DNA from: Synanceia verrucosa
Lineage: Eukaryota > Chordata > Actinopteri > Perciformes > Synanceiidae
Assembly: GCA_029721515.1 (NCBI GenBank)
Contig: CM056559.1
Location: forward strand, 16,578,501 to 16,642,500
Reading direction: 5' to 3'
Length of the DNA: 64,000 bases
Shown: positions 33,724-45,505 of the stretch, piece by piece
Position numbering within the stretch: position 1 is the stretch's first letter
Layout: each line of letters opens with the position of its first letter
The notes under the pieces: generated by a model
Databases searched by the model: none
Told to the model about the DNA's origin: nothing
What the model saw: the letters and a program-made list of their open reading frames with translations, nothing else
Made by a program: the position numbers and the translations under genes

Positions 33724-35640
33724 AATATGTTTTTCGTGTTAGTGTTGATTAATTAAAAATAAAATAAATCGGACTTCCTTACCACTATCCATGTTAGGCA
33801 GGATCTCATTACTTAAAATGACTGTTTTACCTAAACTTCAGTATGTCTTTCAGATGCTCCCAGTCTTGCTCCCTAGAAGAGTGATCAAAGAACTGAACGA
33901 TCGATTTAGTGTGTTTATCTGGAACAGAAGAAGACCCCGTATGAGCTTAGCCAGACTTATGAAGCCTAAAGGAAAAGGCGGCTTATCAGTTCCTGACATC
34001 AGGTTGTACCAGCTAGCCTCACAGCTCCGGTACATTGCTGATTGGTTCAAAAATGCTAATGAATCTACATGGCTGGACCTAGAGTCCTCACAGGTTGGCT
34101 ATCCCCTTTGTGGTCTCCTGTTTGCACTCAATCAAAAAAAGATAAAAAAAATTCTGTTGGTGACAACATTATTATAAATACAACCATTAAAGTCTGGAAG
34201 AATATTAAGAACTTAAAAGGTCTTGAAGGACAGTTATCCTCCCTTTCACCAGTATGGGGATTTCTGTCCTGGCACCAAAGATGGGGGCTTTGAGTTTTGG
34301 AGCAATAAAGGGCTCTTTACTATCGGGCACCTATATGAAAAGAATGTATTGCTGTCATTTAGTCAAGTGTGTAAAAAGTACAACCTCTCACAAAGTGAAT
34401 TTTTTAGATTTCTTCAGATACAGAGTATTTTAAACAGTCAAAAAGACGCAGGGATCTGCTACCAACTCCCCCCATTGGAAAAGATAATTACTGCTGGAAA
34501 TAAAAAAGGTATTCTGGGTCCGGGATATCAGGCACTCATTAAATATGACAAGGGTAAACCTGCTTTCATGAGCAGAGATTGGACTAATGATCTAAATATG
34601 GATGTTGATGAGGCGGTATGGGAACGGATTTGGAAATCAGCAAACAACATCTCGATTTGTAACAGGACAAGAGAAACCCAATTCAGACTTCTTCATCGTT
34701 TACAGATCACTCCCCAGTTTAGACATAAACTAGATAACAGTAAATCAGAATTGTGTACTAAGTGTAATGTTGAGGTAGGGAGTTTTATTCACTGCATCTG
34801 GACTTGTAGATATATTGACAAATACTGGCGAGATGTGGAAAATCGACTACATTTAATTTTTGACATTAAACCTAAAACAGATCCGGTGTGTCTACTCTTT
34901 GGACTGGCAGACACACAACTTAAAAGTGCACATTCCAAAACACTCTTTTCTATTATTACCTTTTGTGCAAGGAAGAATATATCGCCAAATGGATAGATTG
35001 TAAACCCCCCACAATAGCTGGGTGGCATAAGGTTGTCTTTGATATGTTGCCCATGGAATATTTAACATACAGGTCCAAATTTATGACTGAGGTTTTCTAT
35101 AGAATCTTGTTCCCATTCCTGACTTATATTGGTCCAAGATTGGCTACTATCGTGTTGAAGGGCCTGGCGGACCATCAGTGGGAAAATACAGTATGATCGA
35201 TATGTAGCAGGCTATCGGAGTTACTGTGCACTTGATGTTAATGATGCTGCTGTGGTGGACTGTAAAAATTGGATGCTGTTCATGGAGAGATTAACCCTGT
35301 TCTCATTTTTGTATACCACATATGATTTTTTTGTTTATGAATGATATGGTTCCATCCCTAGTTGTTCTTGTTGTTATGGTTGTTTTTGTTTAAGGCAGCA
35401 CTGTTTGTGTGGCTGTCCATGTTGGTTTGTATTCAGGTCATATTTGGCCACTTATACTGACAGGTTGTGTATGTGAAGGAACAGAAACTGTATTTATTTA
35501 TTTATTTATTTTTATTATTACTATTTTTTTTGCACATGGCATGGCTTTGCATTCAGGTCTCTCAGGCCTGTCTTCCTGTTTTTGTATGTTTTTGTTGTAG
35601 AAAACTCAATAAGACATTGAACATAAAAAATAAAATGAAT
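33724..35640 (+). pseudogene. L1-like LINE ORF2 3' fragment, right-arm copy
   Basis: A 5'-truncated LINE. The frame from 33791 begins LGRISLLKMTVLPKLQYVFQ, then carries FIWNRRRPRMSL and KPKGKGGLSVPDIRLYQLAS, hallmarks of the region just after the RT domain in L1-clade ORF2. A frameshift near 34130 leads into a long frame (34223-34996) that includes the zf-RVT-like motif CTKCNVEVGSFIHCIWTC. Another shift near 34975 leads to the C-terminus ending at 35196. The 3' UTR extends to an A-rich end at about 35640. The catalytic YxDD core is missing, so it cannot retrotranspose itself. Confidence 0.8.
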
Positions 35641-35689
35641 CAACAACATAGCGGCTTCTTCAAAAGTGTGTCCTGACATGACTGAAGCC

Positions 35690-36345
35690 TGAGAGTGGAG
35701 CCTGCACCTATCTGTTTTGTGTATTTCAATTAATAAAGGTATAAAATGAGTGGAATGAAGGACAGCATAACATTAAATTCTCATGTAATTTTCCTTTACA
35801 CAACAAATACTCCGATTGTCAGTCAATCGTTAGCATAACTAATTTATTACAAACATCCACGTCCGATATTATCATTCAGTACTTTGCAAACGTAACCCAT
35901 GGTTTCAGGGGGTATATCATTGAAGAGACGTACAAAAAGTTTGTTATTTCCTGTCCTGACAGTGGAGGCAGCATGAGAGTGAAGCCTGCACCCGTCGGCT
36001 CAGTCATTTTTTGCTCCCATAAAGTCCTTCCCATCGGGTGCAAGACCAGATGAATGTGTGGAGCTAGGCGGAACTACATTCAGCTGGCGAGAGCTAGGTT
36101 AATCTACTCCAGTCGCCCTTAAAATATGAGGCTGAGATATGCCTATAAATCATTGTTTGCTAGCGCCCACTGGCGGTATGTAGCGGTACAGCCTCGGAGG
36201 CACACATACAAATCTCCACACGCATTTGCAAACCGTTGCATGCATTTACACATTTACGAATTTGATCACACACACACAAATTCTGAACGCACATTTACAG
36301 ATTAGTGTACACATTCACAAACCTTAAACTGTTAACTTTTGTGAT
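35690..36345 (+). repeat. Outer long terminal inverted repeat inside the right arm
   Basis: Mirror of 1565-2240. It carries the TAAAATGAGTGGAATGAAG start (about 35743), the CCTGACAGTGGAGGCAGC block (about 35955), GTACAGCCTCGGAGGCACAC (about 36185) and the CATTTACA-type subterminal repeats up to about 36340. The inner partner in this arm would be 29565-29830, truncated by the N gap. Confidence 0.55.
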
Positions 36346-36959
36346 CAGGTGCTGTCACAGGTGGTAAAACTAGTGTTTAATTATGTTTGCCACAATCCCC
36401 CACCCCCACCCCACCATATCTGCCTCTTTAACACTTTATTACTTTCCAGTCTCTGCCTCAGTGGAAATAACATTAATGTACTTAGATAATTGTCAACTTG
36501 CTGCATCCACAAACATGTTATTGTTCCCACAGTTACTATTAATAATAAACAAACACACATATTATTCAGAGCTGGATAATTATGTGGCTATCCATCCAGG
36601 CCATGACCCCTTCAACCGGATGATTAAAGGGAGATAGAGGGTAACCATTCCCCCAACCTTCACAATAAAACATCTGGCATTGCCTCCTTAACAACATCTG
36701 TTTTCTGATCTGATATCCCTCTAGATCATTACTGCCTTCCAAAATGACCACTGTAATATTGATGAGTATTTTCTTATCTGATCCATCAATGGTTATGGTT
36801 TGTCCCAATTTAAGCACCTAATCTAAAAAAGACTTTACACTTTTCGGTGGATGAACTACTAACAACGAAAGAGAACTGCACAACAAATCTTTGACTGCAC
36901 TCTGCATTTTGTACATAGTACTTTGTTTTTGTATTTTTTACATTTATCTGCTTAGAGTT

Positions 36960-37107
36960 AAGTTTGTTGCCCATTTATTTTTTTTTTATTATTATTTCAG
37001 TTTTATTTCAGTTATGTGAATGGAACTCACAAGTAAGAATTTCATTACCCAGTGTTACTCCTGTTTCTACTGTGTATATGAGAATAAACCTCTTGAATCT
37101 TGAATCT
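36960..37107 (+). repeat. Retroposon-type 3' tail, right-arm copy
   Basis: Plus-strand mirror of 770-905. A T-rich stretch is followed by a short sequence ending in ATGAGAATAAACCTC and then a TTGAATC repeat. It resembles the 3' end of a truncated LINE or its SINE parasite. Nothing upstream is recognisably coding. Confidence 0.4.
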
Positions 37108-37848
37108 GTTGGGACAATAGACTATACCTCAAACTGACTCTGACTCAGTGTTCTTCCTATGTGTTAGCCAGCAGCTTCAGCCACCATATTAGCTGGACAC
37201 AACAGCCTAAATACACAAATCTAGCCTCCAAATCAAAGTGTCCTCCAGAGATGGTCGCCTAGACTGTTACTGTGCTGGTACAGAGTGCAGCAAATAAAAG
37301 ATCCTAAATAGACTTCAGTTTCTACTATCTACATATGTTCCTCACTTTGCTGCACTATTCCACAACAATCTCTGCAGAGAAATTGCCACTTTATCCAATT
37401 TGCCAAGCCCGCTATTGCTCCTATCTCCTTCTCTTCCTCCTGGATGTGGACAGACCAGCCATCACACCCCCCACATCCTAACACCAGAGCTGCAGATCAC
37501 ATCATTGATTCTTACTTTATACTTTATGTAAAGTAGCAGGAGAGGAAGTCAACTGTCCACTACTGAGAAAATCAGCTGTCTGATCCCCAGATCCTCCAGT
37601 CTGCATGTCAGAGTGTTCACGGGACAAATGCTCAACTACTCAGTGTGTGAATGAGTGTTTAGATCCAGAAGGACAGACTGGCTCCATGCATGGCAGCATG
37701 TCCATCAGTGAGTGAACAGATGAATGTGCTTTGAGTGGTTAGAAGACAAAAGAGGAGATACAAAATACAAGTCAATTTACCAACGCAGAATGACATGGCA
37801 ACAGAATCAGGCTGGTTTCAGTGTTCAGATGCTGTCAGACTGAGCGGC

Positions 37849-38239
37849 ACTTCATTCCTGGATTGAACTGTGAACCAATTACTGTGAGGCATATGACTGC
37901 TGTGTCTTTGTGTTTTCCGTTTATGTTTGTTTTGTTGCACCATCAAAATTAATAAAAAAAATCACTTCAGGTTTGCTGCTTGTAATGACTCACCTAGTCT
38001 TGTATAATTCCTGCTGACCAACTGTTAGCCTTTATTTCTGTGTGCGTGTGATGGAAAAGACTTAAATTAAAAAAAAACACTTTGTCAAATCACACCATTG
38101 TGTTGTCATCGCTGTAGTTGACTTTTAGTGCTAGACTAAATGTTTTAGTCATAATTACAGAAACAAATTCAGCCGCTTTAACAGAGCGATGTTGTAAAAG
38201 ATCCAACATCACGCCAGCATCACCAAAGCAAAAAGGGTG
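37849..38239. other. Unassigned sequence outside the right arm
   Basis: No coding motifs. Whether this is still repeat-arm sequence cannot be judged because the left partner lies outside the window. Confidence 0.5.
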
Positions 38240-38690
38240 TGATGTTACGCTGCATTCGTGTTGTATCAGAAGTTGGGATTCATAACTGGGAATGACGTCA
38301 CACCCAAGTTGATGGCGTTCGAGTAAACAAGTCAGAAAACCAAGATGGACACCTCCAATGAAAAGTTTGTTATGCTTGCTCTGTCGGAATGCAAAGAGCT
38401 AATGGAGCAATATGAGGTCCTCACACACAATTGATAGGCACAAAGAAGACGCGGAGGATGTGTGTTTGGTTTCCTGCATAATTATGTGCGGAAAAAAACG
38501 TTTGACTCTACTGTGGCTGTTAAGTATAATGATACACGGCGCTAATCCAAGGCGCTGCCATCTAGGATTATGTGTTGTGGTCAAGTCTGGGTTGATGAAG
38601 ACTTTACGAGTCGGAAGTCTGACTTCGCGGGGCGTTTCAGTTGATATTTACAACTCTGAACTCATAAATTATGACTGACAAGGACAACTC
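38240..38690. mobile_element. MITE-like remnant
   Basis: CGCTGCATTCGTGTTGTATC and GGGATTCATAACTGGGAATGA on the left, and GTCGGAAGTCTGACTTCG and CAACTCTGAACTC on the right, resemble a common fish MITE with CGAACTGGGAACTCGG-type ends. Limits approximate. Confidence 0.3.
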
Positions 38691-39437
38691 AAATTAAAGC
38701 ACTAAACATAGCTCCTGGTGTGTTCAAGTGTAATCCTGTTGTACTGACGGCTCAGTTCTGGTTTGTCCTCCTCTCCAAACCTTTCATACGAAACAGCAAA
38801 GCAGAATAACATTTTAAGGTTCCAGGCTGGAAACGTATAAAAACACAGCGATAATAGAGATCACTGCAGAGAATGTGAGAGGAGGAAGAGGAGGAAAGAA
38901 AATCTTCCTACAGTGTTGTTCAACTGCTTGTCAGCCCCTCAGAGCCCACGGTTACTATTGTGTGTGTGTGTGTGTGTGTGTGCAATAGCAGTAAAGAGGG
39001 AGGGGCAGTGAAATGTTAATGAGGGCAGTGGGATGTGAACAAACAGTTTCCAGCCTGGTGAATCCATTCAGACAAAGCCCGTTTACATACCAACGTGTGG
39101 ACAACAAAAACGCTGCAGTATGTATGCCAGGCCGGTAGCTGGCGATACAACTTTGTAGAGGCACACCCCACGTGATCACTTTTTCCGGTCAACGCAGAAA
39201 TGCCTGGTGTTTTCGCGACTGTATACTATACTGTATAGATATATGTATACTAATACTGTATACATATACAGTATTTATAGTTTATTTAATTTAAAAACTA
39301 AGAAAGTGTATGGTTTGTTCTCACCGTAACAATTACCCTTACAGTTAGCTGGAGATAGCGTTAGCTACAAGCCAGTAACTATAACAACACATATGACAAA
39401 CTCAGTGACATCCAGACACACAGTATTTTTAACTAAC
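38691..39437. other. Unassigned sequence with GT microsatellite
   Basis: Contains a (GT)n run at 38958-38982 and an ATATAC-rich palindromic stretch (39225-39275). No gene recognised. Confidence 0.5.
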
Positions 39438-39553
39438 CATTCACCAACGTCCTGCTGCAGCCGCAGAGTCTGAAACTTTTCAGGAACTTCTCCTTCTGGG
39501 TCCGATTCAGGTTCAAAGTGGTAAGGCGGAAAGACAGCGTCTCGACCAGCCAT
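39438..39553 (-). CDS. P2X7-like first exon of a mobile-element-linked gene
   Basis: From ATG at 39553 the minus strand is open for 38 codons, MAGRDAVFPPYHFEPESDPE then GEVPEKFQTLRLQQDVGE, and then a W codon split by a donor (TG/GTTAGT). PYxFEPxxDxE followed by RLxxxVxEW is the start of the P2X7-type C-terminal zinc-binding domain as found in many repetitive teleost genes. That domain normally continues with cysteines (CxC..C) encoded by the next exon, which I did not find. The neighbouring GTTTCCCAAAACGC sequences suggest a DNA transposon context. Host P2RX7 is unlikely. Confidence 0.45.
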
Positions 39554-39724
39554 AGCCGTAAATCCATCATAAACATTAGCGCATGGAGAGGCCAGTGAGA
39601 GCTGCATACTCTCCCCAAGAGGGACATGGATAGACAGCTCATGAACATTGAAAGGTACAGACAGAAACAGCCTGTTCTCAGCAGAAGTCACCACAGTGAC
39701 TTTTAACTGGTTGAAATTCAGGAC

Positions 39725-39915
39725 CCGGGGTTCGTTTCCCAAAACGCTTGTTGCTAACTTCCTCAGTTAGAATGATGGATCTACGACGCAAGTGTTTCCC
39801 AACAGCATTGTCCGAACAAAGCAACTTCCAATGTTTACAGCTAACACTGAACGTTGAACGATGCACGTGTTTCCCAAAAGCTTAGTTGGAACAATGCATC
39901 GGAATGTTGTGTCAT
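39725..39915. mobile_element. MITE-like fragment with repeated TGTTTCCCAA motif
   Basis: CGTTTCCCAAAACGCTTGTT, GTGTTTCCCAACAGCATTGT and GTGTTTCCCAAAAGCTTAG occur within 180 bp, as in terminal regions of Harbinger-like fish MITEs. It adjoins the P2X7-like exon. Confidence 0.35.
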
Positions 39916-40261
39916 TCAAACAAATAGCATGGCGTAGGACTGCACAATTAATCGATCGATTTTGGATGCCACAATTAAATTAAGATTATTATTGCAATAT
40001 TAACATTTTAAAAGCAGGCTCTGTTGCATATCAAATCAAGCACAGAACCCAGTAGTCAGCCAACCACCACGCGGCGAACGAAAGGTGAGGGCTTCATTAT
40101 GCTGCCTAAAAAGCAAGCGAGTGCACCCCGCAGCAGGCTGAACTTATACTATTCAACAGTGTGAGAAGCAATGTCGAATGTAGACAGTGACAGCACAGTA
40201 GCATCTGGAGGTGAGGAGCTAGTACCTCGTAAGGGATCGACAATATCCACCGGTACACATG

Positions 40262-41395
40262 TGCCAGGTGACCAGACGCACAAAAAAAGTCTCTTGCACC
40301 AATTGTTTATTCCAAACAGGAAGTCAGCCATTTTGTTTGCAATAATCATTTTGGTGTCTCCAAATACCTTTCGCTTTTTGATGGTTTTAATAAACTCCTA
40401 TCATCATGAAACTTAATACACAGGTCGAGGGTGGCAACCTCTAACATTTGATGAGGGCCACGCCCACAGGCGGGACAAAATGGCTCCATAGTGCACCCTA
40501 CACTGTTGAAAAATTCCCATAGGGAATGTCGATGACGTTGTTGTTTCTCAATGAAAATCAATACAGATGTCAAGCATACCTAGAGGAACAAAATTGCCTC
40601 TTGGCAGGAAGCTCAAATTCCAAGAGGAAATCGGCCATTTTGAATTTTTGATTTTCTGATGAAAACATACTCGTCCGAGGGATTTCATCCGATCGACTTG
40701 ATATTTGGTACAGATCATCTCCAGACCTAGCTGAGCAAAAGTTGTGCTCTGCACATTATTAGGTCAAAGGGCGTGGCATGTCATGCCTTACTCATGGTGC
40801 CCCCCGGCGGTAAGAGGAAGTGACCAGTTCTTTGGCTTTTTGATGGCTTTAATAAACTCGTATTATCATGACAGTTCATACACAGGTCAAGGGTGGCAAA
40901 CTCTAACACCTGATGGGGGCCACGCCCAGGACAGGACAAAATAGCTCTATAGCACTCCCTTGAAAATTTCAAAAAGCCCTCCCCATAAGAATTTTTATAG
41001 AGATGGAACATGAAAATCGGTACACAGGTGTAAGTTGACCAGATGCACAAAAAAGTCTCTTGGTGTGATTTCCACATTGAACCATCAAATAGCCATAACT
41101 CCTTCGTGTATTGTCCAAATCACTTCACGTTTATTGTCCCCTGCCTGCACCGCCGTCCCCATCTGATGCTCGACCGAGACACACCGCGAGGGCCCTACAT
41201 AACTGCTTGCAGTTTTTCAAGTTATTTATTATTCCTATACATGTTTTCCCAAATTTTGCCCATTTCCCAACGTTAAAAAGTTGTATAAATTTGCACATTC
41301 CTGCAGCCCGCCCTGAAATTCGATATTTTGGGGAGCTCGCACACGGAGCACACGAAATGGACGAAAAGCGCCCCCTACAAAGTTGAAATATTCTC
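40262..41395 (-). repeat. GGGCCC-hairpin modular repeat, copy B (minus strand)
   Basis: On the minus strand it starts with the 3'-side module (GGGGGCGCTTTTCGTCC, TATACAACTTTTTAACGTTG). It then runs straight into a 5'-type start (GGGCCCTCGCGGTGTGTC, GACAATACACGAAGGAGTTA), followed by the usual modules, and is cut off near 40262 before any 3' hairpin. So two units lie head-to-tail. Confidence 0.8.
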
Positions 41396-41780
41396 CGCTT
41401 GTATGATCATGCATACAACATGTGAGCGCTGCTGTAAGACCTTGTCTTCACATCAGCGAATAACAGGTGGGTGAAGAGCAGGTCAGCTTACGGTCTCCTA
41501 ACACAGGCCTGCTTAAATAAGGACTATTATTCCCCAGTAATGACACATCAGCAGTCTATGTGGCTGGAGAAAAAGAAATGTTTAATTGATGATTTCTGCA
41601 CAATGACAGGAAACTCCTCTCTTCTGTGCATGTGGACTCCTGGCAGCGTGTCAGCTAATCCAGCACAGTAAATGAATGGCAGTGGACGTGATTTAACATG
41701 ACAAAGACCTGACTGTGAATTATTCTGCTGACTGATTAGACAGCTACCATAGAAAGCGGCTCCTTTTTGAAGGCCAATGG

Positions 41781-43235
41781 TAGGGCTGGGTCTCAATTCA
41801 GATTTCAAGAATCGATTCAATTTCAAGGGCGGCACGGTGTTGTAGTGGTTAGCACTATCACCTCACAGCAAGAAGGTAACAGGGTTGATTCCCGGCCCGA
41901 GCCTTTCTGTGTGGAGTTTGCATGTTCTCCCCGTGTCTGCGTGGGTTCTCTCTGGGTACTCCTCCCACCATCCATCTGTGCCCTGCCATGAGGTGGCGAC
42001 TTGTCCAGGGTGTACCCTGCCTTCTGCCCTAAAACAGCTGGGATAGGCTCCAGCACCCCCCGCGACCCTATGAGGATAAGCGGTAGAAAATGGATGGATG
42101 GATTCGATTTCGATTCTCAAGAGTCAGAATTGATTATCACAATTCAGCTCGATTTGATTTGATTCGATCCGATCCAGTATTGATTTGGGTTAGTGTTATG
42201 AAAACACTTTTTTACATGTTAATGCAACATTTTTTGGAGATTACCTGAAATATATGACTAAATACTTATGCAACATATTAATACTAGTATTATATTGTTA
42301 CAACAGTAAATTAATGAAGTGTTGGTAGTTAATGACGGCTGTAAGGACCAGTCCCCCTGCCAGAATGCTGATACAATTGCCAGGCATGAAAACGGGTGAG
42401 AACATTTGAAACATGTTGAGACTGAACAACTTAAACAGTAATATTGCAGTAAAATATTAAATTACATTATTGCACAGTAAGAGATTTGTAGCTCATCACT
42501 GTATAAGTTGCTGGTACCAGCAGTTTGCATACAATCACCTGATCATCAAAATAGATTAATAAAATGAGCTGGCATGATTGTGACCATGTCCACTGCTGCT
42601 GGCCGTATCAGCTCCTCTGCCATTGTGTGAGGTTTGTTGCACCTTGCACGTGATGGGCCACTTTGTATGAGGCTACAGTGCTTTTTGTTTACTGATGCTG
42701 CACTCACAAACCGGCCGGTCTGTTGGCAATATTCATCAAGTTTTCAGTGAAAAAAAACATCTAGCAGCTTATTGACAATTGGGGTGTAAAGGCTAATTAA
42801 TATTTGGGTGGAACAGACGCGGAGTGTCCTCCACGGAGCTCCGCGCGTCCTCAAAGCACACTGGTGCCACACAAAACTCTGCCGCGCATGTATATTCGAC
42901 CCACGTTAAAAATGAGAATGTTTCGATTCACGGAAATTTCAAAAAAAGCTCTGAGAGGAGCGGCCACTCCGCGCAGATTTGCGCTCACTGTCAGAGTATG
43001 AACTGGTCTGATGACAGTACTACCAGATAGTAGCTTTGAGCATTTTGTGTGTTTTCAAAGCCGGGCCTTGGCTAAAGCATGGGCTAACTTCACCGTTATC
43101 AGATGCCGTGTTCATTGTTTTGAGAGCTTCACTGAAGTGGGGTGAATGTTAAAGTTCACTGGGGAAACATGCGATCTCTGGACAGACGAATCGATCTTTA
43201 GGAACTAATATGACAATCGATTCAAAGTGAAGGTT
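41781..43235 (+). mobile_element. hAT-like element interrupted by a SINE
   Basis: Left end TAGGGCTGGGTCTCAATTCA with GAATCGATTCAATTTC. After the SINE it continues GATTCGATTTCGATTCTC. The right side contains GACGAATCGATC and GACAATCGATTC near 43190-43225. A GC-rich CpG patch at 42815-42990 may be the remains of its promoter. No transposase exon was found. Confidence 0.45.
41828..42102 (+). mobile_element. tRNA-derived SINE inserted in a hAT element
   Basis: GGCGGCACGGTGTTGTAGTG head with A-box-like TAGTGGTTAGCAC and B-box-like GGTTGATTCC, interior GTGTGGAGTTTGCATGTTC and tail ATGGATGGATGGA. A middle part (the AATTGCCCGTAGG block) is deleted. Confidence 0.85.
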
Positions 43236-44154
43236 GGGAATAAAAAGGAAGTGAACAAGTAATTAACGCAGTTAATCATTCTGACGACAATATACTATAT
43301 TAGTTCCCATTCTTCATAAAGCCAAGGAGACTGGTCCTTATGAGACAGCTGAGCACCAGCAAACATGAAGAAGCATCTAAATAGCCCATCCAAGACATCT
43401 GACTGAGAAGAAAATAGATGTAAAAATGTGAGTGGCTCCTCCTGTTACTAGTCGACAGATGAATTTAATCACCAACAATGTAATGTGCTCACACTTCCTG
43501 TTAGCAAACAGCTGAGCCTGTAACCAACACCAGAGTGAAAATGAAGGGAGCCACAGGAGCAGTTTGGGTTAAAATGGTGGTGAACTGCAGTTTTGCATGT
43601 TCCAATACACACATCAAGATAGATAGTCCATTAATCCTGAGGGAAATTCAAGAAATACAAGATGCATACAAACAGACCTGAAACTACCAAAGAGAATGGA
43701 GTCAGAACAGTGACTTGAAATGTTAAAAACCTGAAGTGAAAATGGAAACAACCACTTGTGTTTGAAAAAGCTGTACTGCCACTAGGCCTGTTCCAAAAAT
43801 CAATTAATCGCACAATAAATGAAAACAAACTTGGTCATTTTGCAGGCTTCAGTGTTAACCTATATTTTTTTCCCCAAAACAAGGACTGTCAAATCCTCTC
43901 CTCCTTTTCTGCAATACATTATTATTATTTTGCAACAGAGACAGAGATAACTAGGCCATCATTATTGTTTAAAATGGTTGCATAATGCCTAACTTCACCT
44001 GGCCAACTTTTGGTTTTACCCAAATCCTCAGAATAATTTGAGTACCATTCCTCTGTTCTGGGAAGACCAGCAGCTAAAAAGGTAGATTTTTCTCTAAATG
44101 TGGCCTCATGTTAGTGAATGCTGACGTGATTCACTGACAAAATTAAGCTGATAC
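43236..44154. other. Unassigned, presumed intronic sequence
   Basis: Downstream (minus strand) of the second host-gene exon. A segment TAGTCCATTAATCCTGAGGG at 43626 resembles a retroposon tail (TTTATTGATCCC-type). No further exon was recognised. Confidence 0.4.
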
Positions 44155-44300
44155 CTTGAATATGTCTGACAAACAAGAGCCGATCTTGATTCCAGATCAG
44201 CTTTCCAGCTGCAAAAGAAGCAGCCTCACCGACTACTGAAAGGACCAGAATCAGGACAAAGACAGATATGCTGGGCATCATTGAACAGCATTCCTGGAGT
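44155..44300 (-). CDS. Second exon of a probable host membrane or secreted protein
   Basis: A 146-bp exon bounded by an acceptor (ATTGTTGTAG) and donor (CAAG/GTATCA). Joined to the 8-nt coding part of exon 1 it is in frame and encodes residues 4-51: LQECCSMMPSISVFVLILVL then SVVGEAASFAAGKLIWNQDR and LLFVRHIQ. Residues 12-27 form a hydrophobic segment that could be a signal anchor, signal peptide or first membrane span. The frame is open throughout and the junction phases agree, so I regard this as a real gene rather than repeat debris. I do not recognise the family. Remaining exons are not identified; they would lie toward lower coordinates, past or inside the repeat region. Confidence 0.55.
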
Positions 44301-44309
44301 CTACAACAA

Positions 44310-44330
44310 TAGTGCACACACACACACACA
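44310..44330. repeat. CA microsatellite beside the splice acceptor
   Basis: (CA)n of about 10 units within 15 bp of the second exon's acceptor (44301-44302) on the minus strand. There it is a TG run just upstream of the pyrimidine tract. Confidence 0.85.
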
Positions 44331-44469
44331 CAAAACCCCCAGCTTGGATGAGGAGGGGGAAGCCCAAAAGCACAGAGAGGTGGGAGGGTGAGAGTGCTGG
44401 CATTTGGCACAGACACTCAGCAAGCCCTGGGGAGCCCAGAGAAGAAGGAAAGTGAGGGGGAGGGTGGAA

Positions 44470-44505
44470 CAAGAGGAGGAGGAGGAGGAGGAGGAGGAGG
44501 TGGGG
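44470..44505. repeat. GGA trinucleotide microsatellite
   Basis: Run of GAGGAGGAGG triplets in the intron between 46611 and 44300. The glutamate- or glycine-rich frames over it are artefacts. Confidence 0.9.
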
Positions 44506-44694
44506 GAGTTCAGCGATGCCATTTTCAAACATGGCAGCCTGTGGAGCAAAGCACTCTTGGAGAAGGAGAATAAAACGAACAGAGGGAGGGAGGGCCTGCA
44601 CCTTCTCGATGTGGAGGTCAGTGCGCTTGGCAGGGAGGTCAGCCACTGCAAGCAGCAGAGGAACAGCAGCTCATCTTGTTATCATGCAGTCAGA

Positions 44695-44910
44695 AAGCAT
44701 ATAGACTATAACAGACCATCATACAGACGGAAACAGACCATCATATAGACCACCATACTGACTATAACAGACCTCCATACAGAATGTAACAAACTATCAT
44801 GCAAACCATAATACAATCATACAGGCGGTAACAGACCATCATACACAGACTATCATATAGATGGTAACAGACCATCATACATACGGTAACGGACCATCAT
44901 ACAAACACAC
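44695..44910. repeat. Minisatellite, ~22-26 bp unit (AACAGACCATCATACA)
   Basis: About eight imperfect units built on GACTATAACAGACCATCATA, with variable spacers. Located in the first intron of the probable host gene. Confidence 0.85.
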
Positions 44911-45349
44911 TGTGGAAAGTGTGACACGTTATGTGAACAAATGAGCTTTGGAGAGACTGCATGCAGAAATCAGGAAATCATATCCATGCTAACTGCTCCT
45001 CAAACCACCTCCATCTTTATTCTATTTCTATGTCAAACAACAGTTAAAATCTCTATAAAAAGCTCAGAGTTTTACCATGTTTCCAGATGATGTAGGCTCA
45101 ACACATTAGTGAACACAAAGAACAGCCTAGATATTTGTGGTTGCACCATTCCTAAAAAAAAATTATATCCTCAATGCAAACAAGCTCATTCTTAAATCTG
45201 CCAGGATGTTCGTTTCAGGGGAAATGTGGATGAAAACACAGATGGAATGACTAAATGACTGGTTCTCTACCTATTTATCTGGTATCTGACAAGCAATCAG
45301 CAGCTGGAAATCACAGATTATTTTCTACTTTAGTCACAATCTACAATTC

Positions 45350-45505
45350 ACAACAACAAGAAGAACAATACACAGCTACAGCAGCTACAACAGCTATACC
45401 ATCTACAATAGTTACTGCAGCTACAAGAACACCAGCAGCTACAGCAGCAACAAGAACTATAGCAGCTACAAGAACTACAGCAGCTACAACAGCACACAAT
45501 AAGAT
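45350..45505. repeat. AGCTACAGC/AACAAGAAC short tandem repeat
   Basis: Imperfect trinucleotide-phase array (ACAGCAGCTACAACAGCTA, ACAAGAACTATAGCAGC). It lies in the same intron and is distinct from the neighbouring arrays. Confidence 0.8.

Larger units (their letters stand above)
29565..37848 (-). repeat. Right arm of a giant inverted repeat
   Basis: This is the mirror copy of 1-8689. It starts directly at the end of a 500-N gap, so its real inner end is hidden. Its outer end, ending in TGAGCGGC at 37848, pairs with base 1 of the window, so homology could continue beyond what can be compared. It contains the better-preserved L1-like ORF (34223-34996) but a worse copy of the acidic exon than the left arm. 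Both arms share the same old SINE insertion with its target duplication, so the SINE predates the arm duplication. Confidence 0.95.

Noticed and set aside
44278..44651. Minus-strand Ser/Leu-rich frames upstream of the second host exon
   Set aside because: They run over GGA and CA microsatellites. Only the part downstream of the acceptor at 44300 has coding character.
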